In this document: piece after piece, positions 35,495-44,330 of the stretch | Layout of the letters: every line of letters starts with the position of its first letter | Numbering within the stretch: the stretch's first letter is position 1 | From: an uncultured Desulfobacter sp. | Lineage (GTDB): Bacteria; Desulfobacterota; Desulfobacteria; Desulfobacterales; Desulfobacteraceae | NCBI RefSeq assembly: GCF_963666675.1 | Contig: NZ_OY762929.1 | Location: 310,001-374,000 of the forward strand | Reading direction: 5' to 3' | DNA: 64,000 bases | Notes under the pieces: model-generated | The model's database searches: none | The model's input: the letters and a program-made list of their open reading frames with translations, nothing else | Told to the model about the DNA's origin: nothing | Made by a program: the position numbers and the translations under genes

Positions 35495-36246
35495 TGCCCA
35501 ATTTTCTCCTTTTCGGTCAGCAACCGGGAGAAAATCCGGGTTTTGGCCTCCATGAATTCCGGACGGTTGAACTCCCTGGGTTTGGCGTCTTCGGGGTGGA
35601 ATCGTTCCAGAATAGTCATGGGGGGCGAACTTAAAAGAATGATCTCATCGGCCAGGACCAGGGCCTCTTCAATGTCATGGGTGATCATGAGAACGGTCTT
35701 GCCGAACTCCTTTTGCAGCATGAGCAGCAGCGTTTGCAACTCCCGGCGGGTAATGGCGTCCAGGGCGGAGAGGGGTTCGTCCAGCAAAACCAGATCCCGG
35801 TCGAACATCAGGGTGCGGGCCAGGGCGCATCGCTGGCGCATACCGCCGGATACCTGGTAGGGATGATGATTGCCGAATCCTGTGAGCCCGATTTTTTCGA
35901 AAATCCGGGCAAGTCTCTGCTTTGCCTGTTTGATGTCCCTTTGCGCACGGGGCTTTGCCTGTACCGGCAACAGACTGTTTTGTTCCAGGGTCAGCCAGGG
36001 CAGCAGCATGTCTTTTTGCTGCATATAGGCGGCAAGGCCGCCAAGGTTGTCTACTGCGTTTCCCTGCCAGATCATCCGTCCCTGATCTGCGGGGACGATG
36101 CCGGTCAAACAGTCAAACAGGGTGGACTTTCCGCATCCGGAAGGACCCACCAGCACTGTAAAGTGACCCTGGGGCAGGGTCAGATTCAAATTTTTAAAAA
36201 CGGCCTGCAAGTCAAATGACTTGGCCAGATCCAGGACTTCAAGCAT
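35491..36246 (-). CDS. thiZ: ABC transporter ATP-binding protein of the HMP-precursor system
   Basis: 251 residues. Walker A is VGPSGCGKST, the signature VSGGMRQRCALARTL and Walker B LVLLDEPLSALD, followed by ITHDIEEAL. It is the first gene after the TPP riboswitch and powers the ThiX/ThiY importer. Confidence 0.93.
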   Translation of the reverse strand: MLEVLDLAKSFDLQAVFKNLNLTLPQGHFTVLVGPSGCGKSTLFDCLTGIVPADQGRMIWQGNAVDNLGGLAAYMQQKDMLLPWLTLEQNSLLPVQAKPRAQRDIKQAKQRLARIFEKIGLTGFGNHHPYQVSGGMRQRCALARTLMFDRDLVLLDEPLSALDAITRRELQTLLLMLQKEFGKTVLMITHDIEEALVLADEIILLSSPPMTILERFHPEDAKPREFNRPEFMEAKTRIFSRLLTEKEKIGQ

Positions 36247-36315
36247 ACGTTGCCACCGCTTTTGTTATTAGCCATTGCCGCATGGGTGGTGTCGGGAGGG
36301 GGGAAGGGGAAAAAA

Positions 36316-36411
36316 GCTTCCCTTCGCCGGTATGATCCGGATCAGGTTCCAAGGGTCAAAACAGGGGTTATCTGTTTTCTCTCAGCCGAATGCCTTCGGC
36401 GCCCCCAGCCT
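36316..36411 (-). ncRNA. TPP riboswitch (THI-box)
   Basis: The minus strand reads GGGGGCGCCG, then GGCTGAGAGAA (J2/3 element), ACCCTTGGAACCTGATCCGG and ATACCGGCGAAGGGAAGC, all in canonical THI-element order. It ends about 70 bases before thiZ. Binding of TPP is expected to switch off the thiZ-thiX-thiY-thiD operon. The stretch between it and thiZ has no clear separate terminator, so control of translation initiation is as likely as attenuation. Confidence 0.95.
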
Positions 36412-37270
36412 TCCATTGACTATGCAGTTGAAACGGACTGTAACACCACGTTTGTACCGTGTCAAATCATGAAACAGATATACGCAGGATACTCGCCCGT
36501 ATCTTGTCTATAGTTAATTGTAAAGGGCTATTCTTGTATTATCTATTTTGCTCGGCACTTGATGCCGCACAGGATTGTTATGCCATATTTCAGAACTTTG
36601 CTGAACCGGATGGAAATCCTTAATATGTCAAGGGGGGAATAGTTTTGAACACAAAATCAAATTACTGTGTTCAAATTGCGAATTTAAGTTATTGCTGAAA
36701 CCTTAGGCCCATGATCAAAATAAAATCGCCCATCTACTTGTCTTTTAAGCCACCCTCGGCGTTACGCCAAAGGACACATATCTTATATGTGCTTCCATTG
36801 GCGTGCCTTGATGGTGACTTAAAATCCGGCGTATCTGTGGCAGATTTAATTCTGATCATGGGCCTTAGCCGAAATCAGCAAGAAGGTTTTATGGCTTGTA
36901 TAATAATTGAATAATCCTCTTGCAATACCGTCCAATGCAACCATTGTGTCCCACCCCCTTCAGATCTTCATGACTATAACTTTATTTGAAAAAATAATAC
37001 CAAGAGCTAACATATTTTACCACATGTTAAACCTTTTTTTCACACGGATAACGGTTATATGCTTTTTGTTTGTTGTATCCAATTTTTTGTAATACCTGTA
37101 ATATCTTGCCACGCAACAAAAAACACAATTTTACGGCCCGGTTTTTGCTAAGGAATTAAGTTTGATCTATGTGATTGAAAGGTGGTTTAGGCATCACTAA
37201 ATTACCGCGTCGCTGAAAAGGGGTATTTAAAATTTGTAAATGTTAAAATTAAAGGAGGAATTGATCGGAC
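36412..37270. other. AT-rich intergenic region
   Basis: About 860 bases with no supportable gene. It holds the start-proximal side of the thi operon, MITE copy 3 (36703-36868) and, just before the PEP-CTERM gene, AAAGGAGGAA as ribosome site. Confidence 0.6.
36703..36868. mobile_element. MITE-like element, copy 3 (~166 bp)
   Basis: Best-preserved terminal inverted repeats of the family: TTAGGCCCATGATCAAAATA at the left pairs with the right end TAATTCTGATCATGGGCCTTA over about 27 bases. The interior is also palindromic (CACATAT-CTT-ATATGTG; GGCGT-T-ACGCC), so the whole unit can fold into one long hairpin. Copies 1 and 2 share the ends but have a different interior. Confidence 0.75.
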
Positions 37271-39412
37271 ATGAAAAAGCGATTTTTATTGGGCGTTGCG
37301 ATTTGGGCTTGTTCTGCGCTCGTCTTCTTATCAACGTCTGTTTATGCCGTCCAGATCCAGCTGGATTTTTCGGCGGACATCACAGAGTCTTACGGTGATT
37401 TATCCGAGAGCATTATTACCGAAACACTTTCGGGATATCTGATTTTTGATGCGAGTACGCCAATCTCCTGGCAGGGAGAGGATTCCACGGCCTTTGATTT
37501 CTGGGATACCACTGCCACTCTCTATGTTGAGCAGTTGGATGCGTCCTTTGATGTGACGGGCTGGACCAACTATTATGGCGGTGAAGGATATGGGGTCAAT
37601 GTTGATGGCCAGTATTCCGAAACGGGTTTTTTTATGATTGATGTGTTCAATTATTTGAACGAAGCATTTTTTGAGGATATGACCTCCCTGCCCACGGACA
37701 TTGACCAGACATATGTAGATAATGGAGATCTGTACGGGGATTTTTATGTAAGTATAGATGGGTTTAACTATGGAGAATTTTATTTTACTATTACTGTTCT
37801 GGAAGCAGGGCTGGCTGAGTTACCCGCCCCTGTTCTCAATGATGACGGAGAACTACTTCTGGGTGGGGACGGCCTTGCATCCGGAGCCCAGATCAATGAG
37901 GAGGATGCCGACCTGATAACCAGCAAAACTACAATCGGATATGAAGCGTACGGCAGTTTTGTGCAGACCGGCGGTCTGCATCAGACAGATGAGCTATGCG
38001 TGGGTGGTGATCCCGATCTTTTTGAGTCTGCCGATGGCGACTATACGCTGACTGGTGGCACACTGGAAACAGGTGTAACTCAGGTCGGATATATAGGAAC
38101 AGGCGATTTTACCCAGACCGGCGGAACACACACGACACGCTGGTTAATGCTGGGGAATGTAGGGTCAGAAAGTTCTTATTTGGGGCCGAGGGCCTCAGGG
38201 GTTGGTACCTACAACATGGTTTCCGGTACGCTGGACGCCGATGAAGCTTACATCGGCGCTGGGGGCCAGGGAATCTTCAATCAGTCCGGCGGTGTCGTGA
38301 CGGTGGGCAGTGAGTATAGTCCGACGTCTTACTGGGGTTATCTAAATATTGGGAGCGGTTCTTCACCATATGATCCTGATGATTTTGACATTCCTGATGA
38401 TAAAAAGCGCTATGGCGTATATAACTTGTCCGGCGGCCAGTTGATTGTAAACGGCAGTGTCGTTGTCGGCGATGGCGGTAATTCCGATTACTACAGCGGG
38501 GGTACCGGGGGGGTGGGGTATTTTAACCAAAGCGGCGGCACTTCCACCATGCACGACCTGAATATTGGTGATTCAGGAGATGTTGTAAGCGGAGAAGGTT
38601 GTGTGACGGTCAGCAATGAGGCCCAGATGAATGTCACCGGGACTGTCAATGTGGGGGTCGCAAGTGAATCTGCGCCTGCCAAGGCCACTTTTGTGCAGAT
38701 CGGTGGAACTGTCAATGTAGACGAAAAGATCATTATCGGCGAGTCTGACGCAGGCGAGGATGCAAATGCCTATCGTGTCCTGGGAGGCGAGACCACGGCT
38801 TTGGGCGGAGTCGAGGTTGGGAGCGACCAGAACAATCTTGGTACGGCGGAGCTTGAAGTCGGCAGCAGTGGTGTGTTGAATGCCGATGTTTCGGTTAAAA
38901 GCAACGGCATATTGTTTGGTTCCGACGGTACGATTGTCGGTGATGTCTCCCTGGACGGCGGTATGATCACACCCGGTAACTCCCCGGGAACGATGATTAT
39001 TGACGGGGATTTGATCCTCAATGACGGCACATTGCAGCTGGAGATATATGCCGACGGCGAGCAGGATCTGCTTGAAGTCAGTGGTCTTGTATACTTTGGC
39101 GATGACGCTTTAATTGATATTCTGTTGGACTATATCCCTGAAGAGATGGTTGTGCTGGAAGATTTTTTCGATATCGACGGCGCAATCCAGCTCGGAGAGG
39201 ATTTTGATACTCAAACAGCAATTACGTTTTCGTTTGTTGATGAGACAATCCTTTCGGGGGGTGAGGTCCTTACCTATTCACTGGGCGATGTAACATACTC
39301 GTATACGTATGGATCGCCTGTCCCTTTGCCTTCATCTGCCGTTTTCTTGATAATTGGTCTGGCCGGTCTGATCGGCATCAACCGAAGGCAATACAGCCGT
39401 CCATCTGCATAG
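37271..39412 (+). CDS. PEP-CTERM-type secreted protein with beta-helix repeats
   Basis: 713 residues. A signal peptide (ending VYA) is followed by about 200 residues of unknown fold, then tandem short repeats of the form GxFxQTGGxxx...GxxxxG (for example YGSFVQTGGLHQTDELCVGG, TGDFTQTGGTHTTRWLMLGN), as in T5SS/PEP-CTERM-associated repeat proteins. The C-terminus VPLPSSAVFLIIGLAGLIGI plus NRR is a PEP-CTERM-like sorting tail: Pro motif, helix, Arg cluster. It is probably an exopolysaccharide-associated surface protein processed by an exosortase, which is not in this window. Composition is acidic and Gly-rich. Confidence 0.8.
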   Translation: MKKRFLLGVAIWACSALVFLSTSVYAVQIQLDFSADITESYGDLSESIITETLSGYLIFDASTPISWQGEDSTAFDFWDTTATLYVEQLDASFDVTGWTNYYGGEGYGVNVDGQYSETGFFMIDVFNYLNEAFFEDMTSLPTDIDQTYVDNGDLYGDFYVSIDGFNYGEFYFTITVLEAGLAELPAPVLNDDGELLLGGDGLASGAQINEEDADLITSKTTIGYEAYGSFVQTGGLHQTDELCVGGDPDLFESADGDYTLTGGTLETGVTQVGYIGTGDFTQTGGTHTTRWLMLGNVGSESSYLGPRASGVGTYNMVSGTLDADEAYIGAGGQGIFNQSGGVVTVGSEYSPTSYWGYLNIGSGSSPYDPDDFDIPDDKKRYGVYNLSGGQLIVNGSVVVGDGGNSDYYSGGTGGVGYFNQSGGTSTMHDLNIGDSGDVVSGEGCVTVSNEAQMNVTGTVNVGVASESAPAKATFVQIGGTVNVDEKIIIGESDAGEDANAYRVLGGETTALGGVEVGSDQNNLGTAELEVGSSGVLNADVSVKSNGILFGSDGTIVGDVSLDGGMITPGNSPGTMIIDGDLILNDGTLQLEIYADGEQDLLEVSGLVYFGDDALIDILLDYIPEEMVVLEDFFDIDGAIQLGEDFDTQTAITFSFVDETILSGGEVLTYSLGDVTYSYTYGSPVPLPSSAVFLIIGLAGLIGINRRQYSRPSA

Positions 39413-39428
39413 AAGAATCTAAAACGCC

Positions 39429-39464
39429 AATAGCCCGGTGTCCATTACACCGGGCTATTTTTTT
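39429..39464 (+). terminator. Rho-independent terminator
   Basis: AATAGCCCGGTGT / ACACCGGGCTATT stem (13 bp) with a 5-base loop and a run of T, 17 bases after the PEP-CTERM stop codon. Confidence 0.93.
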
Positions 39465-39518
39465 ATTGAGAGCTGAGCCATTGAAAAGTGCTGAACGACT
39501 ATCTTAAAGGAAAGTTTC

Positions 39519-42038
39519 ATGCCATCAGATCATAATGACGCCGTTCCCAGCCGGTTAGGTACGTTCGCCGGGGTTTTCACGCCAAGTGTTTTGACCATCC
39601 TCGGGATTATTCTTTTTCTGCGCCTAGGGTATGTGGTGGGCGCTGGCGGGCTCGGTAAGGCTTTGATTATCATTGCCGTGGCCAATTTGATTTCGGTTTT
39701 GACCAGCTTTTCTCTGGCTGCCGTTGCCACCAATATGAAGGTCGGCGGCGGGGGGGATTATTACCTGATTTCAAGAACCCTTGGCATAGAGTTCGGCGGA
39801 GCCATCGGCATTGTGCTGTTTTTAGCCCAGTCCGTATCCATTGCATTTTATTGCATTGGGTTTGGAGAGGCTTTAGCCGCCATTCTTGGACTGACCGGTC
39901 ATGTGGCTGTACAGCTGATTGCGGGCACGGCTTTACTGTTTCTTTTTCTGCTGGCATGGATCGGCGCGGATCTGGCCACCAAGTTCCAGTATGTGGTCAT
40001 GGTCTTTTTGATTCTGGCGCTTTCGTCCTTTTACATCGGCGGTATCCGGCAGTGGGATACCGGACTCTTGATAAAAAATTGGAGTGCCGGTGAAGGCGCT
40101 GCTTCCTTTTGGATCCTTTTTGCCCTGTTTTTTCCGGCGGTAACCGGATTTACCCAGGGGGTGAGCATGTCCGGCGATCTTGAAAATCCGGGTAAAAGCC
40201 TGCCCACAGGAACCTTTGCTGCGGTCTTTCTCTCCATACTGGTCTATTTCACCGTGGCGGTGGTGTTTGCGGCGTCCACACCCTTGAAAACCCTGGCCGG
40301 TGATTACGGGGTCATGAAGCAGATTTCCATGTATGGCTGGCTGATCAATGCCGGTGTGATTGCTGCCACCCTCTCTTCGGCCATGGCCTCGTTTCTTGGG
40401 GCGCCCAGGATTTTGCAGTCCCTGGCATCGGATAAAATCTTTTCCTTTCTCGTTCCTTTTGCCAAGGGGCACGGGCCGTCCGATAATCCCCGCAGGGGCG
40501 TGCTGCTGTCGTTCGGCATCGCTGTGGCCACTGTTTTGATGGGGCAGCTTGATCTGATTGCAGGGGTGGTCTCCATGTTTTTTCTGATCTCCTACGGCCT
40601 GCTCAACTATGCCACCTATTTTGAAGCCTCTGCCGAAACCCCGTCTTTCAGGCCCCGGTTCAGATGGTACAGCAAAAAGATCAGTCTCGTGGGTGCCTTG
40701 ATCTGTCTAAGCGTGATGCTGGCCATTGATTTTAAGACCGGGATTGCTGCCGTGGCTATACTGTTTGCTATTTTTCAGTATCTCAAACGGGTTTCCGCCC
40801 CGGCACGGTGGGCCGACAGCCGGCGCTCCTACTACCTGAAACTGGTCCGGAACAATCTGGTTGAGGCCCAAAAGGTCCCTGCGCATTCAAGGGACTGGCG
40901 GCCCTATGTCCTTGTGTTGTCCAACGATGAAGCCCAGATGAAGCTGTTGCTGGATTTTTCTTCTCTCATTGAAGGAAACAGCGGAATCACAACGGCGGTC
41001 CGAATCCTCCAGGCACGCGGGTACAAGGCGGTGAAATTGAAAGCCGATGCCGAAAAGGATCTGGCCCGGATGATTTCAGAAAAAGAGAGCTCCGCGTTTT
41101 CCCTTGTCCTCTCTACGGAGTATGCGGCCAATGGGCTGTCCGTATTGTGCCAGAGCTTCGGCGTCGGTCCGGTCAGGGCGAACACCGTGCTCATGAGCTG
41201 GAACGAGCAATATGTTAAAGCGGATAATCCTGTTCAGTTCAGCAGTTATCAGGAATTGATACGGCTGGTGGCCCGGGCAGGGTGCAATACTGTTTTTCTG
41301 GACGGGAAAAACCTGCCGCCGGATTCTGAGGGCTCCGGCAAACACAAAACCATTGATGTCTGGTGGAAGGATGATGATACCAGCCGGCTCATGTTGCTTC
41401 TTGCCTATCTGATCACAAGAGATCCCCATTGGGACGGTTCTAAAATCAGGCTTTTAGCCTGCTATCTGGACCGGGATAACGCAGAGGTCATGCAGATGCT
41501 TGCCGATACCCTGGACGAGTTCCGTATCCAGGCCGAACCTAAAATTATTCTTGGGATCAATGAAGAGGTGTTTTTTAAAACATCCGGGCAGGCAGACCTG
41601 GTGTTTATTCCTGTCTCCCTGAAAAAAGACGATGCCCTGATGTTTGGCGAGCTGTCTCCGGATCAGCTTTTACCAGGCCTCAAAACTGTGGCCCTGGTCA
41701 TGGCTGCCCAGAAAATTGAATTGGATTCGTCCCCGGAAGAGGGCAGGGCCGGTGAACTGGCCAATCTGTTTGATGAACTCAAGCATGCGGAAAAACGGGT
41801 GGAAGCGGCAAAGAAACGTGCCCGGCAGGCTGCAAAATCGGCCGCGGAATTTATTCAAGATGCCGATGACATGCAGCTTAATGATCCGAACCTGTTAACG
41901 CATTTAAAAGAGAAGATCACATTGCAGGAAAAATATGAAGAAGCCAATAAAAAAGTGCTTAAAGAGCAGGCCAAATTGATGGAAGTTTCCCAGCGGGCCA
42001 AAGATGAGGGGCTTGCTGTGGACGACGAAGATCAGTAA
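39519..42038 (+). CDS. SLC12/APC-superfamily cation-chloride cotransporter-like permease
   Basis: 839 residues. About twelve transmembrane segments occupy residues 15-425, with TFAGVFTPSVLTILGIILFL and LRLGYVVGAGGLG typical of SLC12-like permeases. A cytoplasmic C-terminal domain of about 400 residues follows, including a universal-stress-like region and a Lys/Ala/Glu-rich coiled coil (about 740-820). Eukaryotic relatives carry Na, K and Cl; bacterial members are little studied and are often annotated as amino acid permeases. It is monocistronic, following a strong terminator. Confidence 0.75.
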   Translation: MPSDHNDAVPSRLGTFAGVFTPSVLTILGIILFLRLGYVVGAGGLGKALIIIAVANLISVLTSFSLAAVATNMKVGGGGDYYLISRTLGIEFGGAIGIVLFLAQSVSIAFYCIGFGEALAAILGLTGHVAVQLIAGTALLFLFLLAWIGADLATKFQYVVMVFLILALSSFYIGGIRQWDTGLLIKNWSAGEGAASFWILFALFFPAVTGFTQGVSMSGDLENPGKSLPTGTFAAVFLSILVYFTVAVVFAASTPLKTLAGDYGVMKQISMYGWLINAGVIAATLSSAMASFLGAPRILQSLASDKIFSFLVPFAKGHGPSDNPRRGVLLSFGIAVATVLMGQLDLIAGVVSMFFLISYGLLNYATYFEASAETPSFRPRFRWYSKKISLVGALICLSVMLAIDFKTGIAAVAILFAIFQYLKRVSAPARWADSRRSYYLKLVRNNLVEAQKVPAHSRDWRPYVLVLSNDEAQMKLLLDFSSLIEGNSGITTAVRILQARGYKAVKLKADAEKDLARMISEKESSAFSLVLSTEYAANGLSVLCQSFGVGPVRANTVLMSWNEQYVKADNPVQFSSYQELIRLVARAGCNTVFLDGKNLPPDSEGSGKHKTIDVWWKDDDTSRLMLLLAYLITRDPHWDGSKIRLLACYLDRDNAEVMQMLADTLDEFRIQAEPKIILGINEEVFFKTSGQADLVFIPVSLKKDDALMFGELSPDQLLPGLKTVALVMAAQKIELDSSPEEGRAGELANLFDELKHAEKRVEAAKKRARQAAKSAAEFIQDADDMQLNDPNLLTHLKEKITLQEKYEEANKKVLKEQAKLMEVSQRAKDEGLAVDDEDQ

Positions 42039-42096
42039 TCTTTGATAGATTCCATTAATTCAGGGATTGCCCGGGCAGATTTGATTTTTCCCTGAT

Positions 42097-42714
42097 TCAA
42101 AATATTGCTTCAGCCAGACAATTCATCCAACCGATCCCCTTTCTTCCAAGGCCATCTTCGGACATCATGCTTCGAACAATCCGCAGGTTGCCTTTCAGGC
42201 ATAAAGCTGTCCATTTATCCGATGATAGTGCCGTGAACCGGCGGCCTTTGGAATCAAACTCATTTGTTATGACGTCATCCCGCCGGGCCGGGACTGAGAA
42301 TATAAACCGGCCCTTTACTGCCAAAAGGGAATGAATTTTGAGTATTGTATTTTCAAGCTCATGTGTTGAAAGATGCATCAGCACAGCAACGGCGTATATT
42401 CCGTCATATGTTCCTGATTCATTTGACAGCCCGTCCGGCAGTTTTAAACGGGCTGTATGCGTCTCAAGTTCGGGATGGTGCCGTTTTGCCTGTTCAATCA
42501 TCGACGCAGAACCATCCGTTGCCAGCACCCTGAACCCCCGGCTGACCATAAATGCGGCATCCCTGCCGGAGCCGCACCCAAGCTCCAGCAGTCTGCCGCC
42601 TGGTTTCAGGCCGGATAAAAGAAAATCATGCAGCTGTGTGACATCAGCCGATTCATATCGCTGGGCCAGATTCAAGGCATGTTGTTCGTAATAATTTAAA
42701 GTTGAATGAACCAC
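42097..42714 (-). CDS. Class I SAM-dependent methyltransferase
   Basis: 205 residues with SAM motif I LLELGCGSGRDAAFM, motif II FRVLATDGSASMIEQA and DGIYAVAVLMHLS. The sequence is of the TehB/UbiE-like small-molecule type. It lies 6 bases downstream of the yqeY-like gene on the same strand, so the two form an operon. The substrate is unknown. Confidence 0.82.
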   Translation of the reverse strand: MVHSTLNYYEQHALNLAQRYESADVTQLHDFLLSGLKPGGRLLELGCGSGRDAAFMVSRGFRVLATDGSASMIEQAKRHHPELETHTARLKLPDGLSNESGTYDGIYAVAVLMHLSTHELENTILKIHSLLAVKGRFIFSVPARRDDVITNEFDSKGRRFTALSSDKWTALCLKGNLRIVRSMMSEDGLGRKGIGWMNCLAEAIF

Positions 42715-42720
42715 GAATGA

Positions 42721-43221
42721 TTATTTTTTGTCGGTCATCCCCTGGAGAATGCCTTTGACCTGGTTGCCGTCGGCAAGTTTTCCAAAATGTTTCATCACAG
42801 CGCCCATGGCCTGCATGGGACTTTTCATGGCAGAAAAATCCACATTGGCGTTGATCCAGGCTTCAATCTCTTCCGTGGTTGCCATTTTGGGCAGGTAAGA
42901 TTCCAAAAGTTCGAGATAATCCGAAGATTCTTCTTTTTTCAGCTCCAGCACGGTTTTTTCAGATTTGACGAATTTGCGGATGATGTTCTGGATGTCCTCG
43001 TCCGTAATCTCCTCGGGGGTTTTTGTCCGGGTGGATTTTTTTCCGCTTTCCAGGGTGATGGGAACCGTGATTTCGGGAAAGGCGCCCATAATCAGCCGCA
43101 TGGTATCTCTTACGGCGGTATCTTTTTTTAGCATGGATGTTTTCATATCCTGGCGGATCTTATCATAGAGGGATGTTCCCATTGATGTATCCCATCCATA
43201 TTGGGCTGTGTTCTCTGACAT
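42721..43221 (-). CDS. yqeY: GatB/YqeY domain-containing protein
   Basis: 166 residues: LYDKIRQDMKTSMLKKDTAV and the later YLELLESYLPKMATTEEIEA followed by AMGAVMKHFGKLADGNQVKG are the YqeY hallmarks. The domain is related to the tail of GatB and is thought to touch tRNA or amidotransferases; its exact role is unsettled. The N-terminus carries about 16 extra residues before MGTSLYDKI, so an internal ATG start is possible. Confidence 0.88.
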   Translation of the reverse strand: MSENTAQYGWDTSMGTSLYDKIRQDMKTSMLKKDTAVRDTMRLIMGAFPEITVPITLESGKKSTRTKTPEEITDEDIQNIIRKFVKSEKTVLELKKEESSDYLELLESYLPKMATTEEIEAWINANVDFSAMKSPMQAMGAVMKHFGKLADGNQVKGILQGMTDKK

Positions 43222-43397
43222 TGCTTTGCATTCTCCTTTAAGGGTTCAATGATTATGTTACCTTCAATATTTACCACTATCCCGGTGAAATAAACAGAGC
43301 GATGCCTTCATTCGACAGGGGAGCATGGAAAGAAATTAATATATAGCTTACCACGCTTTCAAAATAGGGGGCTTGATCATAGCATCGGTCATCTTTT

Positions 43398-43470
43398 GTA
43401 GGGGCAATCCCCCTGTGGTTGCCCCTGTTAGGGCAGGCACAGGGACCTGCCCCTACGATGGCCGACGTTG
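43398..43470. repeat. Dispersed palindromic repeat, copy 2
   Basis: GTAGGGGCAATCCCCCTGTG ... GACCTGCCCCTACGATGGCC, same ends as the copy at 25959 but shorter inside. It sits in the 388-base gap between the divergent yqeY and DUF4126 genes; the rest of the gap shows nothing. Confidence 0.8.
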
Positions 43471-43609
43471 GAACCAAGTCCAAAATAAGGGTGCTGTATG
43501 GCTTTGCCCGGGGGGATGTGATAGGGTTTTAGACACATAATGTCATTATATTTGACTTTTGGGAAGAAAGACCGGATGAACCCGTTACCGACAGAAAGGA
43601 GCTTAGACC

Positions 43610-44236
43610 GTGGAGTCCTTTGATCAGATTGTTAAAACCATCGCATTGAGCATGGGGGCGGCATGGGCCAGCGGGATCAACCTCTATGCCACGGTATTTG
43701 TCCTGGGCATTCTGGGGGCCACGGGTAATCTGGTGCTGCCCCAGAACCTTGAAATTTTGTCCGACCCGGTAGTGCTTTGGGCATCCGGATTCATGTATTG
43801 TGTTGAGTTTTTTGCCGATAAAACCCCCGGGGTGGATTCGGGATGGGATGCCGTTCACACCTTTATCCGGATTCCCGCCGGTGTGATGATTGCCGCCGGC
43901 GCCGTGGGCGACGTCAATCTGGCCCTGGCCCTTGCCGCCGGAATCTTGGGCGGCGGCCTTGCCACGGGAAGCCATCTGACAAAATCGGGCTCCCGGCTGC
44001 TGATCAATACATCTCCTGAACCCTTTTCCAACTGGACGGCGTCGGTGCTTGAGGATCTGGCCGTCATTGGCGGTATTCTGACAGCCCTGCATAATCCCGT
44101 TTTATTTTTAGCGCTTCTGGTCGGCTTTATCTGCCTGGTTGTGTGGCTGCTGCCTAAAATATGGCGGGGGATTAAGTTGCTTTTTGCTAAAATTAAAGGT
44201 TTTTTCAACAAAGATGCATCCCGGCAAATTCCTTGA
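43610..44236 (+). CDS. DUF4126 family membrane protein
   Basis: 208 residues from a GTG start with AAGGAG 8 bases upstream. Gly/Ala-rich with about five hydrophobic segments. Typical DUF4126 motifs are AWASGINLYATVFVLGILGA and MYCVEFFADKTPGVDSGWDA. It is an inner-membrane protein of unknown function. It stands alone between a divergent gene and the hybrid kinase. Confidence 0.82.
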   Translation: MESFDQIVKTIALSMGAAWASGINLYATVFVLGILGATGNLVLPQNLEILSDPVVLWASGFMYCVEFFADKTPGVDSGWDAVHTFIRIPAGVMIAAGAVGDVNLALALAAGILGGGLATGSHLTKSGSRLLINTSPEPFSNWTASVLEDLAVIGGILTALHNPVLFLALLVGFICLVVWLLPKIWRGIKLLFAKIKGFFNKDASRQIP

Positions 44237-44330
44237 TTGCCGGCCTTTTGAACGGCAATTGCCTAAAGCTGATTCGTATCGTTTAAATTTGGTTTCATAA
44301 ATCCTTTTGCTTGAATTATGGAGCGGCTGA

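Noticed and set aside
36250..36513. Plus-strand ORF starting MPPLLLLAIAAWVVSGGG upstream of the thi operon
   Set aside because: It runs through the TPP riboswitch on the opposite strand and has no ribosome site or family match.
37970..38900. Possible CRISPR-like or tandem DNA repeat in the PEP-CTERM gene
   Set aside because: The repetition is at protein level (QTGG/GG strands) with variable DNA and spacing, so it is a coding beta-helix repeat.
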